A stretch of 64,000 nucleotides of DNA from contig NZ_RQJP01000002.1 in the NCBI RefSeq assembly GCF_003858645.1, positions 558,001 to 622,000 of the forward strand. Reading direction: 5' to 3'. Numbering within the stretch: position 1 is the stretch's first letter; each line of letters starts with the position of its first letter. The translations under genes and the position numbers were made by a program. This document shows positions 19,901 to 27,825 of the stretch, piece after piece. Source of the DNA: Larkinella knui (GTDB lineage Bacteria > Bacteroidota > Bacteroidia > Cytophagales > Spirosomataceae). Under the pieces are notes generated by a model, which saw nothing but the letters and a program-made list of their open reading frames with translations, did no database searches and had not been told where the DNA came from.

Positions 19901-20303
19901 AGACGTATTTTTTCATACCGTCGCTGGCGGGTACCCACGGGCCACCCGTCACGCTCCAGCCCGGCGAACCGGCAATGGCCATTTCAAGCTGGAGTTTTTG
20001 GGCCAGATCGGTGGTGTGCTTGAAGGCGTCTTTCCATTCGGGGGTCATGAACACCAGCTTTTTGGGCGTCACGGCTGGCGTAAACAAGCTGGCGTCAAAG
20101 TTCTGAAAACCGCCAATGCCGACGCGGTTCATCCACTCCAGGTCTTTGGTAATGCCTTCTTTGGTGATGTTCCCGTTCATCCAGTGCCACCACACGCGGG
20201 GTTTGGCCGAATTGGGAGGAGCCTGAAAGCCCGATTGAAGAGCTGAAGGCTGCGCAAACGCGAAAACCGGTAGCAGCCAGGTCAGAAAGGTTACTTTTTT
20301 CAT
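16983..20303 (-). CDS. GH106 family alpha-L-rhamnosidase, secreted
   Basis: Glycoside hydrolase of family GH106, whose characterised members release alpha-linked L-rhamnose from plant and other polysaccharides. It has 1106 residues with a signal peptide (MKKVTFLTWLLPVFAFAQ). Family hallmarks are at the N-terminus: the PRVWWHWMNGNITKEGI segment (about 35-51), GIGGFQNFDAS, and the GSPGWSVTGGPW loop near 113-124. The central barrel has LDSYEAGHMTW with acidic residues expected in the catalytic site, and ESMTSVGNAFSWHP. The C-terminus (about 960-1100) is a jelly-roll with GRNTVQVNVTNLWVNRLIGD. Within the window, RhaT and the rhamnose catabolic operon give the product a route inwards. Its own transcription unit seems to end at hairpins on both sides. 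Confidence 0.93.
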   Translation of the reverse strand: MKKVTFLTWLLPVFAFAQPSALQSGFQAPPNSAKPRVWWHWMNGNITKEGITKDLEWMNRVGIGGFQNFDASLFTPAVTPKKLVFMTPEWKDAFKHTTDLAQKLQLEMAIAGSPGWSVTGGPWVPASDGMKKYVWTETRVPGGQPFSGKLPQPPNTTGSFQNVPLGAAMLGGSTGKPQLYYADAAVIAYRLPAAEKSLAALNPQITSSGGTFSLADLTDGDLAKTTLLPPMEVGQDMWIQYAFDSPQTVKAFTLVGATSGGALAEFRGAPDNRMLKVSDDGVNFRDVVLIRGSTVPQNTMSILPTTAKYFRVTFKTLEPQGNPFAAMMGGNAAPGKPEGVPVAELVLHNTDRVDLFEQKAGFYPWKESTHSLVKTDADAIPIQDVIDLTGKMSADGTLNWTPPAGNWVVLRLGYSLTGRNNHPASPEATGLEVDKLDKVAVRKYIDTYLDMYKDATGGQMGAKGLQYMVLDSYEAGHMTWTGAMPEEFAKRRGYDLKPWLPVLTGRVVRSAEDSEKFLWDFRKTIGELIVENHYEVIGDALKARGMKRYTESHEGGRIYLADGMDVKRKADIPMSAMWTPGSLAGGADEEVRSEADIREAASVAHIYGQNLVAAESMTSVGNAFSWHPEKLKRTADLEMASGLNRFVVHTSVHQPLDDRKPGLSLGPFGQYFTRQETWAEQANAWMGYLGRSCFLLQQGKPVVDVLYYYGENNNITQVFTKKLPAIPAGYAYDFANSTVLKNELRVEGGKMVTSGGQSYRVLVLDSTAKTMTLPVLKKLGELVKAGMHVAGIKPERSPSLSDRPAEFTALVNQIWSHPNVSAKPVETVLKEMNIPQDVALSGEKARILSVHRQTPDADIYWLDNRSENTNEATVSFRVTGKVPELWDPETGKTEKVSYQIKDGRTIVPLTFESWQAYFIVFRNRATVASYTKPAVTESPVATLAGNWNVTFQEERGAPRQATFTTLASLTENADPGIKYFSGTATYTTTVDVPAVTKNASYILDLGEVKNIAEVIVNGKRVGTVWKKPFRIDIAEALKTGRNTVQVNVTNLWVNRLIGDAQPGVTSKITFTTMPFYRADSPLLPSGLLGPVRLLVATPAATAGAKR

Positions 20304-20426
20304 GAGAGATTGGTCGTTGGGTTTGCAAGGAACGGAACCTGTACAGGCTCTCCTGAGCGAAAAGTCAACAAGCGTTTATTGTTACTTTATTGTTCTTCAA
20401 ACTCTGGCCCGGTAATGAAAAAGCAA

Positions 20427-20463
20427 AGCCGGGAAGAAGGCGAAATGCCTCCTCTTCCCGGCT
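20427..20463. terminator. Hairpin between GH106 start and the next gene's end
   Basis: AGCCGGGAAG at 20427-20436 pairs with CTTCCCGGCT at 20454-20463, and AGG/CCT continue the stem. It lies in the 193-bp gap downstream of the small exported protein gene (20497), so it is a likely terminator for the - strand operon above it. Confidence 0.55.
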
Positions 20464-20496
20464 CACGAGACTAGTAGGGTCGGACGAACCGGTTTT

Positions 20497-20874
20497 CTAT
20501 TTCAGTCGTTTAGCCTTTGCCTCAAAGCTGTTCATCAACAGGCCTTTGAGGTTGTCGTCGTCAACTTTCGCCAGATCGATGGTAACATCATAACCCTGAG
20601 CCGTAAAAGCCATCGACAGGTTGTCGCCTTTTTCTTCGATGCTGGTAATCGGAATTTTTCCGGCCGTCGAGTCAGCCGCGTTGACCAGCTGGCCAGTCAG
20701 TTTGCCGTCTTTCCGAACCAGTTCGGCCGTCAATTTGGAATCGCCATTGGGCGTGCCAAAGATCATAATCTCCCATTTTCCGGCAAAAAAATCAGGTGGC
20801 GTCGCGGTTTGCGAAAAGCTCCTGACGCAAAGGCCCAGGAAAAAAACAAACAGAAACAGGCTTACTTTTTTCAT
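20497..20874 (-). CDS. Small exported beta-rich protein, function unknown
   Basis: 125 residues with a signal peptide (MKKVSLFLFVFFLGLCVRSFSQ). The mature part begins with a 'GKWEIMIFGTPNGDSKLTAELVRKDGKLTGQLV' like pattern of alternating strands, similar to small lipocalin- or avidin-like barrels that read 'G.W.....P.G......L...GG.LTG'. I do not recognise a family with a known activity. The gene is 57 bp downstream of the ThuA-GSDH gene on the same strand. Its C-terminal part resembles in style the DUF3471-like tail of that neighbour ('LTLEVQGMSFKG'), so they may be functionally linked and co-transcribed. Confidence 0.75.
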   Translation of the reverse strand: MKKVSLFLFVFFLGLCVRSFSQTATPPDFFAGKWEIMIFGTPNGDSKLTAELVRKDGKLTGQLVNAADSTAGKIPITSIEEKGDNLSMAFTAQGYDVTIDLAKVDDDNLKGLLMNSFEAKAKRLK

Positions 20875-20931
20875 AATTAGCTATGTTTAAACGTGATTTT
20901 TTTGATATAAATGCGTCGTAAAATTGCCTTC

Positions 20932-23900
20932 TTATTTGTCTCCCTTGAAAGACATACCCTGAACCTCAAGGGTTAACGACGTGACTTTTTTGTCGGCACC
21001 ACGACTAAACCTGAACACGGAACCATTTCCTCCTTTAAATTCATCAGCTCCCGGACCGGGCGTAAGTTCGGCTTCCTTATCACCCGCCTTCATGGACAGC
21101 CGCCCTTCTTTGGGGATAATTTCGATGTACTCAAACGGAAGGCCGGACATTTTGTACTTGCCCGCAAAAGCTTCCAGATCCTGGGCCGGGCCCGACGACA
21201 GTGGTGCTGAGGCCGGTTTGGAGTCCGTTTCCACCGACTGGTTCGTTTGGAATTCCAGATCGATGACAACAAACAGGGCCTGACCAGCCGGGACTTTATC
21301 ATTCTTAAAGACCAGATACACATCGTGGACGCCCGTTGCGCCCGACAGCTTCGCAACCACCGGCGGGGGCATGCTGGTGATACCGGCCCCTTCACCCGGA
21401 GAAATAAAAGCGGTTTCGCCGACCAGCTTTCCGGTTGGGTCATCCAGCCGAACTTCGATATGGCCACCGGCGGCATTCAACTGGGATTTGGGGGCTGAAG
21501 CGGTAAATTTGATCTGCTCAATACCGGTTAAATCGATGCTGCTAAACCCAATACTGGCGTTTTTCACCGACGCAATGATCACGGTCCCGTACTTCATTAC
21601 GCCCTCGATCTTATCGGCTTTTCCAGCGGGTATTTTCGCACTGCGCAAGACCAGCGTTTTTTCTGCCGTAATCGCAGGAATACCGGGGCCACCTTTGTCC
21701 CGGTAGGCCGCCCGAATCAGATACCGGCCTTCGCCCTTATCGTCTTTAGGCAGGGTCATGGTGTAGCTTCCTTTCACGGGCAGCGATGGAGCGGCCTGTT
21801 TCTTTTCAGCCAGACTCAGAATGTAGGACACCATTTCCTGCGCATCGGCCTGCGCCAATTGGGGGTGGGCGCTCATGGCGACATCACCCCAAACCCCGCT
21901 GCCTCCGGCAATGACCTTTTTGGCCAGGCGTTCGGCCGCACCGGTTTCGCCCTTGTATTTCAGGGCCACCTGCTGGTAGGCCGGTCCCACCGATTTTTTC
22001 TCCATACTATGACAAGCCTTGCAGTCATTAGCCTCCATCAATTTGATCCCCTTGACCACCTGCGCCGACGCATCGGCGCTCCGGTGACCCTGGGCAATGG
22101 CAGCCAGGTCGTAGCCTTCGGCTAAATAATCGACCGTGACGGCAACTTCACCGGGTTTAATTTTCCCGTTCGCCAGACTCCCGTCTTCCTGATCCTGCAC
22201 CTTCACTTCATACGCAAACGGTTGTCCCGGAAAGAAAAAAGTCTGGTTGCTATTTTTCGTTTCGAACGTCAATACCGGTTCTTCATTACCCGCCATAATC
22301 TCAACGGACCGGCTGCTGCTGCCGCCTTTCGCATCGGTTACCGTCAGGGTGGCTTTGTAGACCCCGGGTTTGTCGAAGGTGACGGTCGGGTTAGCAACCG
22401 GGAAGGTTCGAACGGCTCCGCCCGCCCGTGCGCTCACCGTCCAGACGTACGTCAGGGCATCGTTGTCAAAGTCTTTCGTACCCGCCGACGAAAGCCGGGC
22501 TTTAAAGGGCACCGATCCGCCTTTTTTGGAGGTGGCGACCTGAACAAGCGGTTTGCGGTTGCCCCCGTTGTATTCAATGCGCACCAGCCGGGCATCGTCG
22601 TTCTGGGTAAACCAGCCGCTCCCGTATTCCAGCATGTATAAATCCCCCTCCGGGCCAAACTCGATGTCCACCGGATTGGAGAATTTATAGCTGGGCATCA
22701 CCCGCTCCATCGACGCGTAATGGCCATCCTTATCCAGCGAAACGGCCATAAGCCAGCCCCGCATCCACTCGTAAACAAAGAGTTTACCGTCGTAATAGTC
22801 CGGGAAAGGGCGCTTGGCCCGGCTGAATTGATCCCGGTAAAAAACCGGTCCAGCCATGGCCGAGCGCCCCCCCGCTCCCACCAGCGGAAACTCGCTGGAT
22901 TCGGCGTAAGGGTACCAGATAAAGGCTTTTTGGGCCGGTGGCAATTGCTTCAACCCCGTATTGTTGACCGAGTTATTAACCGGTTTGGCCGGGTCGTACA
23001 GTTCTCCGGACTGGCCGGTGGCAAAGTCATATTTGTAATAAGGTTTGTTATCGCCCACGAAATACGGCCAGCCGTAATTCCCGGCTTTCCGGGCCTGGCC
23101 GATTTCATCCTGCCCTGCTGGGCCCCGTTTTTCTCCCGGCTGGCTCGCATCCGGACCGATGTCTCCCCAGTAGAGAAAGCCGGTTTTTGAATCGATGGAG
23201 ATGCGGAAGGGGTTCCGGTGACCCATCGTGTAGATTTCAGGGCGGGTTCGGGCAGCCTCCCTGTTGGGCGTTCCTTTCGGAAAGAGGTTGCCCTCCGGAA
23301 TGGTATACGAACCGTCGGCTTCGGGATGAATCCGGAGGATTTTACCGCGCAGATCGTTCGTATTGGCCGAGGTCATCTGAGCATCGAAGGGCGACCGACC
23401 GGGTCGCTCGTCCGCCGGGCTATACCCATTGGATTGCTGCGGATTGATGTTGTCGCCCGTCGACAGGTACAAATTTCCGTGGGCATCGAAGGCGAGCGAG
23501 CCCCCCGCGTGACCGCTGATTTCCCGTTGGGTGGCTACTTCCAGGATAACTTTTTTGGAACTCATCACCAGTTCATCACCTTTCAACTCGTAGCGGGCCA
23601 GAATATTCTTCGCTTCTTTTCCTTCGGGGGAATAATAGAGGTAGATCCAGTGATTTTTCGAAAAATCAGGGTCTTTCGTCAGACTCAACAAACCGCCTTC
23701 GTCCTCGCCGACTTTCCCCTCTTTATCGGTGACTTTGTTGTTTACCGGAATGTGGGCAATGACGTTGATTTTACCCGTCGAGGGGCTGTACAGTTTGACG
23801 TTTCCCCGGCGTTCAACAAACAGCACGCGGTTGTCGGGCAGCACGGTCAACTCCATCGGCTCGTCGAGTTTCTCTCCCAGCACGACTTTCGAATACCGGT

Positions 23901-24714
23901 TTTCTTCGGGCAACCGTTTTGTTTTTGCCTTCGTGTAATCCAACGGTTTTGGTGAATCGCCCCCCATGGCGTAGTGTAATCCCGCCCCTAAATGCCGCAA
24001 AAACAGCGGTTCTGAAAACGTAGCCTCGGTGTGGCCACCCGCCGTGTAGAACGATCGGCCTCCGTCAAACTCCTGATACCAGGCCATCGGGTGATTGTCG
24101 CCGTTGGTACCTCCCTGGTAGGTTTTTTCGTCGATGGTGAGCAGCACATGCAGGGCCGGGCTGATGTTTTTGAAGGAATAAAATTCATCTTCCCGCTCCC
24201 AGCGCTCTGGCAGGAAACTGGTTGCCGGGTTATTTTTGTCAACCACGACAAACGTTCCCTTCTGTACGTTGTTCGGCATCGGGTGGTTGGCAAACCAGGC
24301 GCCGGCCAGTTGGTTGTACCAGGGCCAGTCGTATTCGGTATCCGTCGCAGAGTGAATACCGAAATAGCCTCCGCCAGCCTGGATATAGCGTTCGAAAGCG
24401 TTCTGTTGCTGGGAATTCAATACATCGCCGGTGGTGCATAGAAAGACCACCGCCCGGTAGCGTTTCAGGTTTTCTTCGTTGAACCGACCCGCATCTTCCG
24501 TCGTATCAACGGCAAAGCCGCGCTCTTTACCCAGAAGTACCAGCGCTTTCTGCCCTGCACCAATGGAGGTGTGACGAAACAGGACGGTTTTGCTAAACAC
24601 CAGAATGCGGGGTGGATCTTTGACCACCGCATACGACCAGAGCCCTGTGGCCACCAGGCCAACTACGGCAGACACGAACAACCAACGGAGAGAATTCGGG
24701 AAAAGTGGCTTCAT
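20932..24714 (-). CDS. ThuA - PQQ-type sugar dehydrogenase - PKD - cytochrome c multidomain protein
   Basis: Large exported protein (1260 aa) with one N-terminal membrane or signal segment (about 10-28). Visible domains in order: ThuA-like amidotransferase-fold domain (about 35-250, with GGGYFGIHSATDTEYDW); GSDH-type beta-propeller sugar dehydrogenase (about 265-690, with ISGHAGGSLAFDAHGNLYLSTGD and GHRNPFRISID); PKD domain (about 700-790); class I cytochrome c with CKACH (about 865-960); a carbohydrate-binding-like beta domain (about 1000-1140); and a DUF3471-like tail. Known relatives suggest oxidation of a sugar outside the cytoplasm with electrons passed to the fused haem. The gene faces away from a Nudix regulator across two matching operator-like sites. 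A shorter paralogue lies at 32019-34637. Confidence 0.92.
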   Translation of the reverse strand: MKPLFPNSLRWLFVSAVVGLVATGLWSYAVVKDPPRILVFSKTVLFRHTSIGAGQKALVLLGKERGFAVDTTEDAGRFNEENLKRYRAVVFLCTTGDVLNSQQQNAFERYIQAGGGYFGIHSATDTEYDWPWYNQLAGAWFANHPMPNNVQKGTFVVVDKNNPATSFLPERWEREDEFYSFKNISPALHVLLTIDEKTYQGGTNGDNHPMAWYQEFDGGRSFYTAGGHTEATFSEPLFLRHLGAGLHYAMGGDSPKPLDYTKAKTKRLPEENRYSKVVLGEKLDEPMELTVLPDNRVLFVERRGNVKLYSPSTGKINVIAHIPVNNKVTDKEGKVGEDEGGLLSLTKDPDFSKNHWIYLYYSPEGKEAKNILARYELKGDELVMSSKKVILEVATQREISGHAGGSLAFDAHGNLYLSTGDNINPQQSNGYSPADERPGRSPFDAQMTSANTNDLRGKILRIHPEADGSYTIPEGNLFPKGTPNREAARTRPEIYTMGHRNPFRISIDSKTGFLYWGDIGPDASQPGEKRGPAGQDEIGQARKAGNYGWPYFVGDNKPYYKYDFATGQSGELYDPAKPVNNSVNNTGLKQLPPAQKAFIWYPYAESSEFPLVGAGGRSAMAGPVFYRDQFSRAKRPFPDYYDGKLFVYEWMRGWLMAVSLDKDGHYASMERVMPSYKFSNPVDIEFGPEGDLYMLEYGSGWFTQNDDARLVRIEYNGGNRKPLVQVATSKKGGSVPFKARLSSAGTKDFDNDALTYVWTVSARAGGAVRTFPVANPTVTFDKPGVYKATLTVTDAKGGSSSRSVEIMAGNEEPVLTFETKNSNQTFFFPGQPFAYEVKVQDQEDGSLANGKIKPGEVAVTVDYLAEGYDLAAIAQGHRSADASAQVVKGIKLMEANDCKACHSMEKKSVGPAYQQVALKYKGETGAAERLAKKVIAGGSGVWGDVAMSAHPQLAQADAQEMVSYILSLAEKKQAAPSLPVKGSYTMTLPKDDKGEGRYLIRAAYRDKGGPGIPAITAEKTLVLRSAKIPAGKADKIEGVMKYGTVIIASVKNASIGFSSIDLTGIEQIKFTASAPKSQLNAAGGHIEVRLDDPTGKLVGETAFISPGEGAGITSMPPPVVAKLSGATGVHDVYLVFKNDKVPAGQALFVVIDLEFQTNQSVETDSKPASAPLSSGPAQDLEAFAGKYKMSGLPFEYIEIIPKEGRLSMKAGDKEAELTPGPGADEFKGGNGSVFRFSRGADKKVTSLTLEVQGMSFKGDK

Positions 24715-24757
24715 CGAATTGACTAGTAACAGTAAAAAATGATAATAAACTCTAAAG

Positions 24758-24770
24758 CGTAAATTTTACG
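24758..24770. promoter_or_regulatory. Putative Nudix-regulator operator 1
   Basis: Palindrome CGTAAA-T-TTTACG. Read on the - strand with its flank it is TCCGTAAAATTTACG, matching operator 2 at 24800-24814 in 13 of 15 positions. It lies 43 bp before the ThuA-GSDH start. Confidence 0.6.
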
Positions 24771-24797
24771 GAATAAATATAGATCGTTTTAATTTAC

Positions 24798-24818
24798 AAT
24801 CCGTAAATTATACGGATT
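24798..24818. promoter_or_regulatory. Putative Nudix-regulator operator 2
   Basis: AATCCGTA (24798-24805) and TACGGATT (24811-24818) are perfect 8-bp arms around AATTA. It sits just upstream of the -7 box of the regulator gene and shares the core TCCGTAAAWTWTACG with operator 1. Confidence 0.65.
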
Positions 24819-24827
24819 AATTTTTTT

Positions 24828-24835
24828 TATCTTTG
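24828..24835 (+). promoter_or_regulatory. Bacteroidota -7 promoter element of the Nudix regulator
   Basis: TATCTTTG matches TAnnTTTG exactly and ends 4 nt before the ATG at 24840. That predicts a leaderless or nearly leaderless mRNA. I did not find a convincing -33 element; operator 2 occupies that region. Confidence 0.55.
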
Positions 24836-24839
24836 GTTT

Positions 24840-25616
24840 ATGAACTCCCAGGAAGAAGTCAACGACTTTGTCAAAAACGGCCATCAGCAGTATCTCCCCC
24901 ACCTGAGCATCGACCCGGTCATCATTGGCTACCACGATCAGCAGCTCAAGGTTTTACTCCTCAAATGGATCGGATTGAATGGCTGGGGGCTGCCGGGCGG
25001 TTTTATTCAGCGGAGAGAACCCCTGAGCCAGGCGGCTCACCGCATCCTGCACGAGCGAACCGGTCTGGAAGATTTGTTCCTGCAACAGTTTCACATTTTT
25101 GGGGATTCCCCCTACCGGGTTCAGGAACGGAGCGTCAACGAATTTAATGAAACGTATGGCCTGGCTATTGACGGCAATACCTGGTTGTTTGAGCGAACGT
25201 TGTCGATTGGCTATTTTGCCCTGGTGGATTATTCAAAAGTGAGCGTTAGAACGGACTTTTTCACAGTCGATTACCAGTGGTGGGATGTGAGTGAAATTCC
25301 TCCGCTGTTATTTGATCAAAACGAGGTCGTGGAAAAGGCCCTGGCCACCCTGCGGCTTCAGATTTATCACCAGCCGATCGGGTATAATCTGTTACCCGAA
25401 AAATTCACACTCCCGGAAATTCACACGTTGTATGAAACGATTCTAGGAAAAAAGCTGGATCAGCGCAACTTTGCCAAAAAGCTCGTGGGACTGGGCCTGA
25501 TCAAAAAGTTAGATGAACAACGCGCCATTGGTCCCCATCGGTCGCCCTATCTCTATCAGTTTGAGAAGGATGCCTATGAGAATGCCCTCAAACAAGGCAT
25601 TGTGCATACGTATTGA
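24840..25616 (+). CDS. Nudix-domain transcriptional regulator (NrtR/AraR-type)
   Basis: 258-residue regulator. The N-terminal Nudix fold (about 20-150) has GLPGGFIQRREPLSQAAHRILHERTGL, a Nudix-box-like stretch where the strict GX5EX7REUXEEXGU glutamates are not all kept, so effector binding rather than hydrolysis is likely. The C-terminal half (about 165-250) is a winged helix of the type in NrtR and the Bacteroidota arabinose regulator AraR, with LPEKFTLPEIHTLYETILGKKLDQRNFAKKL-like features. It is divergent from the ThuA-GSDH gene over a 125-bp region with two matching palindromes, so control of that gene and itself is inferred. The effector is probably a sugar, unproven. Confidence 0.88.
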   Translation: MNSQEEVNDFVKNGHQQYLPHLSIDPVIIGYHDQQLKVLLLKWIGLNGWGLPGGFIQRREPLSQAAHRILHERTGLEDLFLQQFHIFGDSPYRVQERSVNEFNETYGLAIDGNTWLFERTLSIGYFALVDYSKVSVRTDFFTVDYQWWDVSEIPPLLFDQNEVVEKALATLRLQIYHQPIGYNLLPEKFTLPEIHTLYETILGKKLDQRNFAKKLVGLGLIKKLDEQRAIGPHRSPYLYQFEKDAYENALKQGIVHTY

Positions 25617-25714
25617 ATGGCCTTCGTTTTGTGATTTCCTTCGATCTATTTCGCCCGTAACCCAGGCCGCTGCCGACGGGTCACGAAACTAATTTCAAAA
25701 ATACGTTGCAATTC

Positions 25715-25735
25715 ATATACCGATCGGTATATTTG
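25715..25735 (+). promoter_or_regulatory. TetR operator overlapping the -7 box of the TetR gene
   Basis: ATATACCGATCGGTATAT (25715-25732) is a perfect 18-bp palindrome. The -7 element TATATTTG (25728-25735) overlaps its right arm and ends 4 nt before the ATG at 25740. Binding would block the promoter, implying autorepression. Confidence 0.75.
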
Positions 25736-25739
25736 CAGC

Positions 25740-26351
25740 ATGAAATTTTCACCCCGCTCCGAAACCACCCGCCAGTTCATCATTGAGAAGGCCGCCGGTA
25801 TCTTCAACAAGAAGGGCTACGCGGGCACATCGATGTCGGATCTGACGGAGGCAACCCGGCTGACGAAAGGCAGTATCTACGGAAATTTCGAAAACAAAGA
25901 TGACGTTGCGCTGGCGGTTTTCAATTTCAATGCCGCCCGCCGGAACAAGCTGATCCGCGAAAAACTGGACAAAGCCGTCAGCAGTAAAGAGAAGTTGATG
26001 GTTTTCATAAATACCTTCAGCCAGGATGAAATCCAGCAGTTTCCGGAAGGCGGCTGCCCGCTCTTAAACGCCGGAATCGAGGCCGATGATACGCACGAAC
26101 CGCTCCGGAAACGTGTAGCGGAGGAACTGGTTGATACGCAGCAACAACTGGCAGCGATTGTCCGGCACGGTATGCAATTCAACGAATTTTCGAACACTAC
26201 GGATGCCGACAAGGTGGCCATCAACCTGGTTGCTCTCATTCAGGGCGGTATTTTCATAGCCCGAACAACCCAAAATGCCTTTTATCTCGATACGGTATTG
26301 GAAACAGCCCGGAAACTAATTCACGAAATTGAAGCCAAACCAGGGAACTAA
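25740..26351 (+). CDS. TetR/AcrR-family transcriptional repressor
   Basis: 203-residue TetR-family protein. The N-terminal helix-turn-helix is clear (about 10-55): FIIEKAAGIFNKKGYAGTSM, then LTEATRLTKGSIYGNF with the family's Y-x-x-F ending. The C-terminal ligand domain has GGCPLLNAG in a position shared with regulators that control small dehydrogenases. A perfect palindrome overlaps its own promoter, and the same palindrome lies before the downstream SDR gene 75 bp away. It therefore should repress itself and that SDR. The inducer is unknown, possibly an aldehyde, quinone or other small electrophile handled by the SDR. Confidence 0.93.
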   Translation: MKFSPRSETTRQFIIEKAAGIFNKKGYAGTSMSDLTEATRLTKGSIYGNFENKDDVALAVFNFNAARRNKLIREKLDKAVSSKEKLMVFINTFSQDEIQQFPEGGCPLLNAGIEADDTHEPLRKRVAEELVDTQQQLAAIVRHGMQFNEFSNTTDADKVAINLVALIQGGIFIARTTQNAFYLDTVLETARKLIHEIEAKPGN

Positions 26352-26366
26352 TTTTTTTTACCCCGC

Positions 26367-26386
26367 TATATACCGATCGGTATATA
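26367..26386. promoter_or_regulatory. Second TetR operator, upstream of SDR
   Basis: TATATACCGATCGGTATATA is a perfect 20-bp palindrome whose inner 18 bp equal the site at 25715-25732. It lies 40 bp before the SDR start at 26427 and just after the TetR stop. Confidence 0.75.
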
Positions 26387-26426
26387 ATGAATTTTTATGT
26401 AATCATTCACAGTAAATTTCACAATC

Positions 26427-27173
26427 ATGAAAACGCAGAACAACACGGTTTTAATAACGGGCGGCAGCGCCGGAATCGGCTTTGAAATTGCCAAATTGTT
26501 TGCTCAAAATGGCAACCAGGTCATCATTACCGGCCGGAACGCCAAACGCCTGCAGGAGGCTGTAGCCCAATTGGAAAATACCACCGGTATCGTTTCCGAT
26601 GTCAGCAATCCGGACGATGTCAATCAGTTGGTGGAGCGGTTGAATAAAGACTTCCCGACCTTGAATGTGGTCATCAACAATGCCGGTCGTGCGTTCTATT
26701 ATTCCCTATCCGAAGACGGAATTCAGGCGAGCGACAAAGCCGGGGAAGAAATGACGACCAACTACCTTTCGATCATCCGTTTGACGGAGAAATTGCTGCC
26801 GCTACTGAAAAAGCAGCACGAAGCTGCGCTGGTCAACGTGTCGTCCATTGTAGCCTTCGTTCCCGGTCATACCACGGCAACCTATTCCGCCAGCAAAGCG
26901 GCCTTGCACGCCTATACGCTGTCGTTGCGGTATACGCTGGCGAAAGATACCGCCATCAAGGTGTTTGAACTGATGCCCCCGCTGGTCAATACCGATTTTT
27001 CGCAGGAAATTGGCGGTATCAATGGCATTTCGCCCGTCGTTGTGGCCGAAGAACTGCTCGCTGCGCTGGAAAGCGACACCTACGAAATCCGCGTCGGCCA
27101 GACCGATTCGCTGTATAAACTCTTCCTGTCCTCACCCGAAGAAGCTTTTCTGGCGTTAAATACCGGTCGCTAA
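26427..27173 (+). CDS. SDR-family NAD(P)-dependent oxidoreductase under TetR control
   Basis: 248-residue short-chain dehydrogenase with a complete active site: cofactor motif TGGSAGIG (about 11-18), NNAG (about 87-90), catalytic Ser in NVSSIVAF, and YSASK. It resembles DltE-like and other classical SDRs of unknown substrate. It lacks a signal peptide and should be cytoplasmic. The upstream 20-bp palindrome is identical in core to the one on the adjacent tetR-family gene, so it is the likely regulated target. The C-terminal segment (GISPVVVAEELLAALESDTYEIRVGQT) is shared by the DltE-type subgroup. Confidence 0.92.
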   Translation: MKTQNNTVLITGGSAGIGFEIAKLFAQNGNQVIITGRNAKRLQEAVAQLENTTGIVSDVSNPDDVNQLVERLNKDFPTLNVVINNAGRAFYYSLSEDGIQASDKAGEEMTTNYLSIIRLTEKLLPLLKKQHEAALVNVSSIVAFVPGHTTATYSASKAALHAYTLSLRYTLAKDTAIKVFELMPPLVNTDFSQEIGGINGISPVVVAEELLAALESDTYEIRVGQTDSLYKLFLSSPEEAFLALNTGR

Positions 27174-27223
27174 AAGAGGCCGCTTTCCTTTGTTCACCGC
27201 TATTCTGGACGTCATTTTCTGCC

Positions 27224-27231
27224 TATCTTTG
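27224..27231 (+). promoter_or_regulatory. Candidate -7 element (TATCTTTG)
   Basis: An exact TAnnTTTG box 25 nt before the ATG of the YdeI/OmdA-family gene. The expected -33 TTG-type element is not obvious. Confidence 0.45.
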
Positions 27232-27256
27232 GCCATTACGTTGATGCGTTACTGCT

Positions 27257-27736
27257 ATGGAAAACCCGTTGGTGAATGGCTCTTATGTACTGGAAAAATT
27301 TCAGGGGAAAGGTGGCTGGACGTATGCCGCACTGCCCGAAGTAAAACCGGATAAAAAGGCGTATTTCAACTGGGTGAAAGTGAACGGCACAATCGATGGG
27401 TATGAAATAAAGAATTACAGCCTGATGCCGATGGGCAATGGCCAGCTTTTTCTGCCGGTAAAAGCCGAAATCCGGAAGCAGATCGGGAAGAAAGAAGGCG
27501 ACTGGGTTCAGGTCGTTCTGTATCCCGTTCAGGCACCCGTCGATACCCAAAAGGATCTAATGCTTTGCCTGGAAGATGAGCCAGCCGCGCATAAAACGTT
27601 TTTGAGTTACACGAAAGCGGAGCAAAAAGCCTGCGTAGACTGGATTGATTCGGCCAAAAGTGAAGAGACCAAAATTGAACGCATGGCCGAAACCATCAAC
27701 CGGTTGTTGAGGCAGCAAAAGGATTCGGAGAAATAA
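27257..27736 (+). CDS. DUF1905/YdeI-OmdA-family protein
   Basis: 159-residue cytoplasmic protein. The N-terminal half (about 8-90) is a DUF1905 beta barrel, with the 'W.Y..LP' start (GGWTYAALPEVKP), NGTIDGYEIKNYSLMPMGNG and 'LPVKAEIRKQIGKKEGD'. The C-terminal 60 residues form the helical OmdA (bacteriocin-protection, YdeI/OmpD-associated) segment with 'FLSYTKAEQKACVDWIDSAKSEETKIERM'. Homologues occur widely; a stress or membrane-protection role has been proposed, but the molecular activity is not established. It is followed within 6 bp by a palindromic repeat element that may serve as its terminator. Confidence 0.85.
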   Translation: MENPLVNGSYVLEKFQGKGGWTYAALPEVKPDKKAYFNWVKVNGTIDGYEIKNYSLMPMGNGQLFLPVKAEIRKQIGKKEGDWVQVVLYPVQAPVDTQKDLMLCLEDEPAAHKTFLSYTKAEQKACVDWIDSAKSEETKIERMAETINRLLRQQKDSEK

Positions 27737-27741
27737 AGAAT

Positions 27742-27821
27742 GGTATACGGTTTTCGGTTGGCTGACGCGTTTTGTTTGCATGCGTCAGCCACTGTAAACC
27801 GTAAACCAAAAACCGTATACC
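27742..27821. repeat. Palindromic repeat element, copy 1
   Basis: Left arm starts GGTATACGGTTTTCGGTT and contains GGCTGACGC; the right arm contains GCGTCAGCC and ends AACCAAAAACCGTATACC. The right arm has about 13 extra bases (a GTTTACGG-type unit). Read backwards, the right arm is clearly similar to the arm of the element at 40968-41072, so the two are copies of one family. It lies between convergent genes. Confidence 0.7.
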
Positions 27822-27825
27822 GTAC

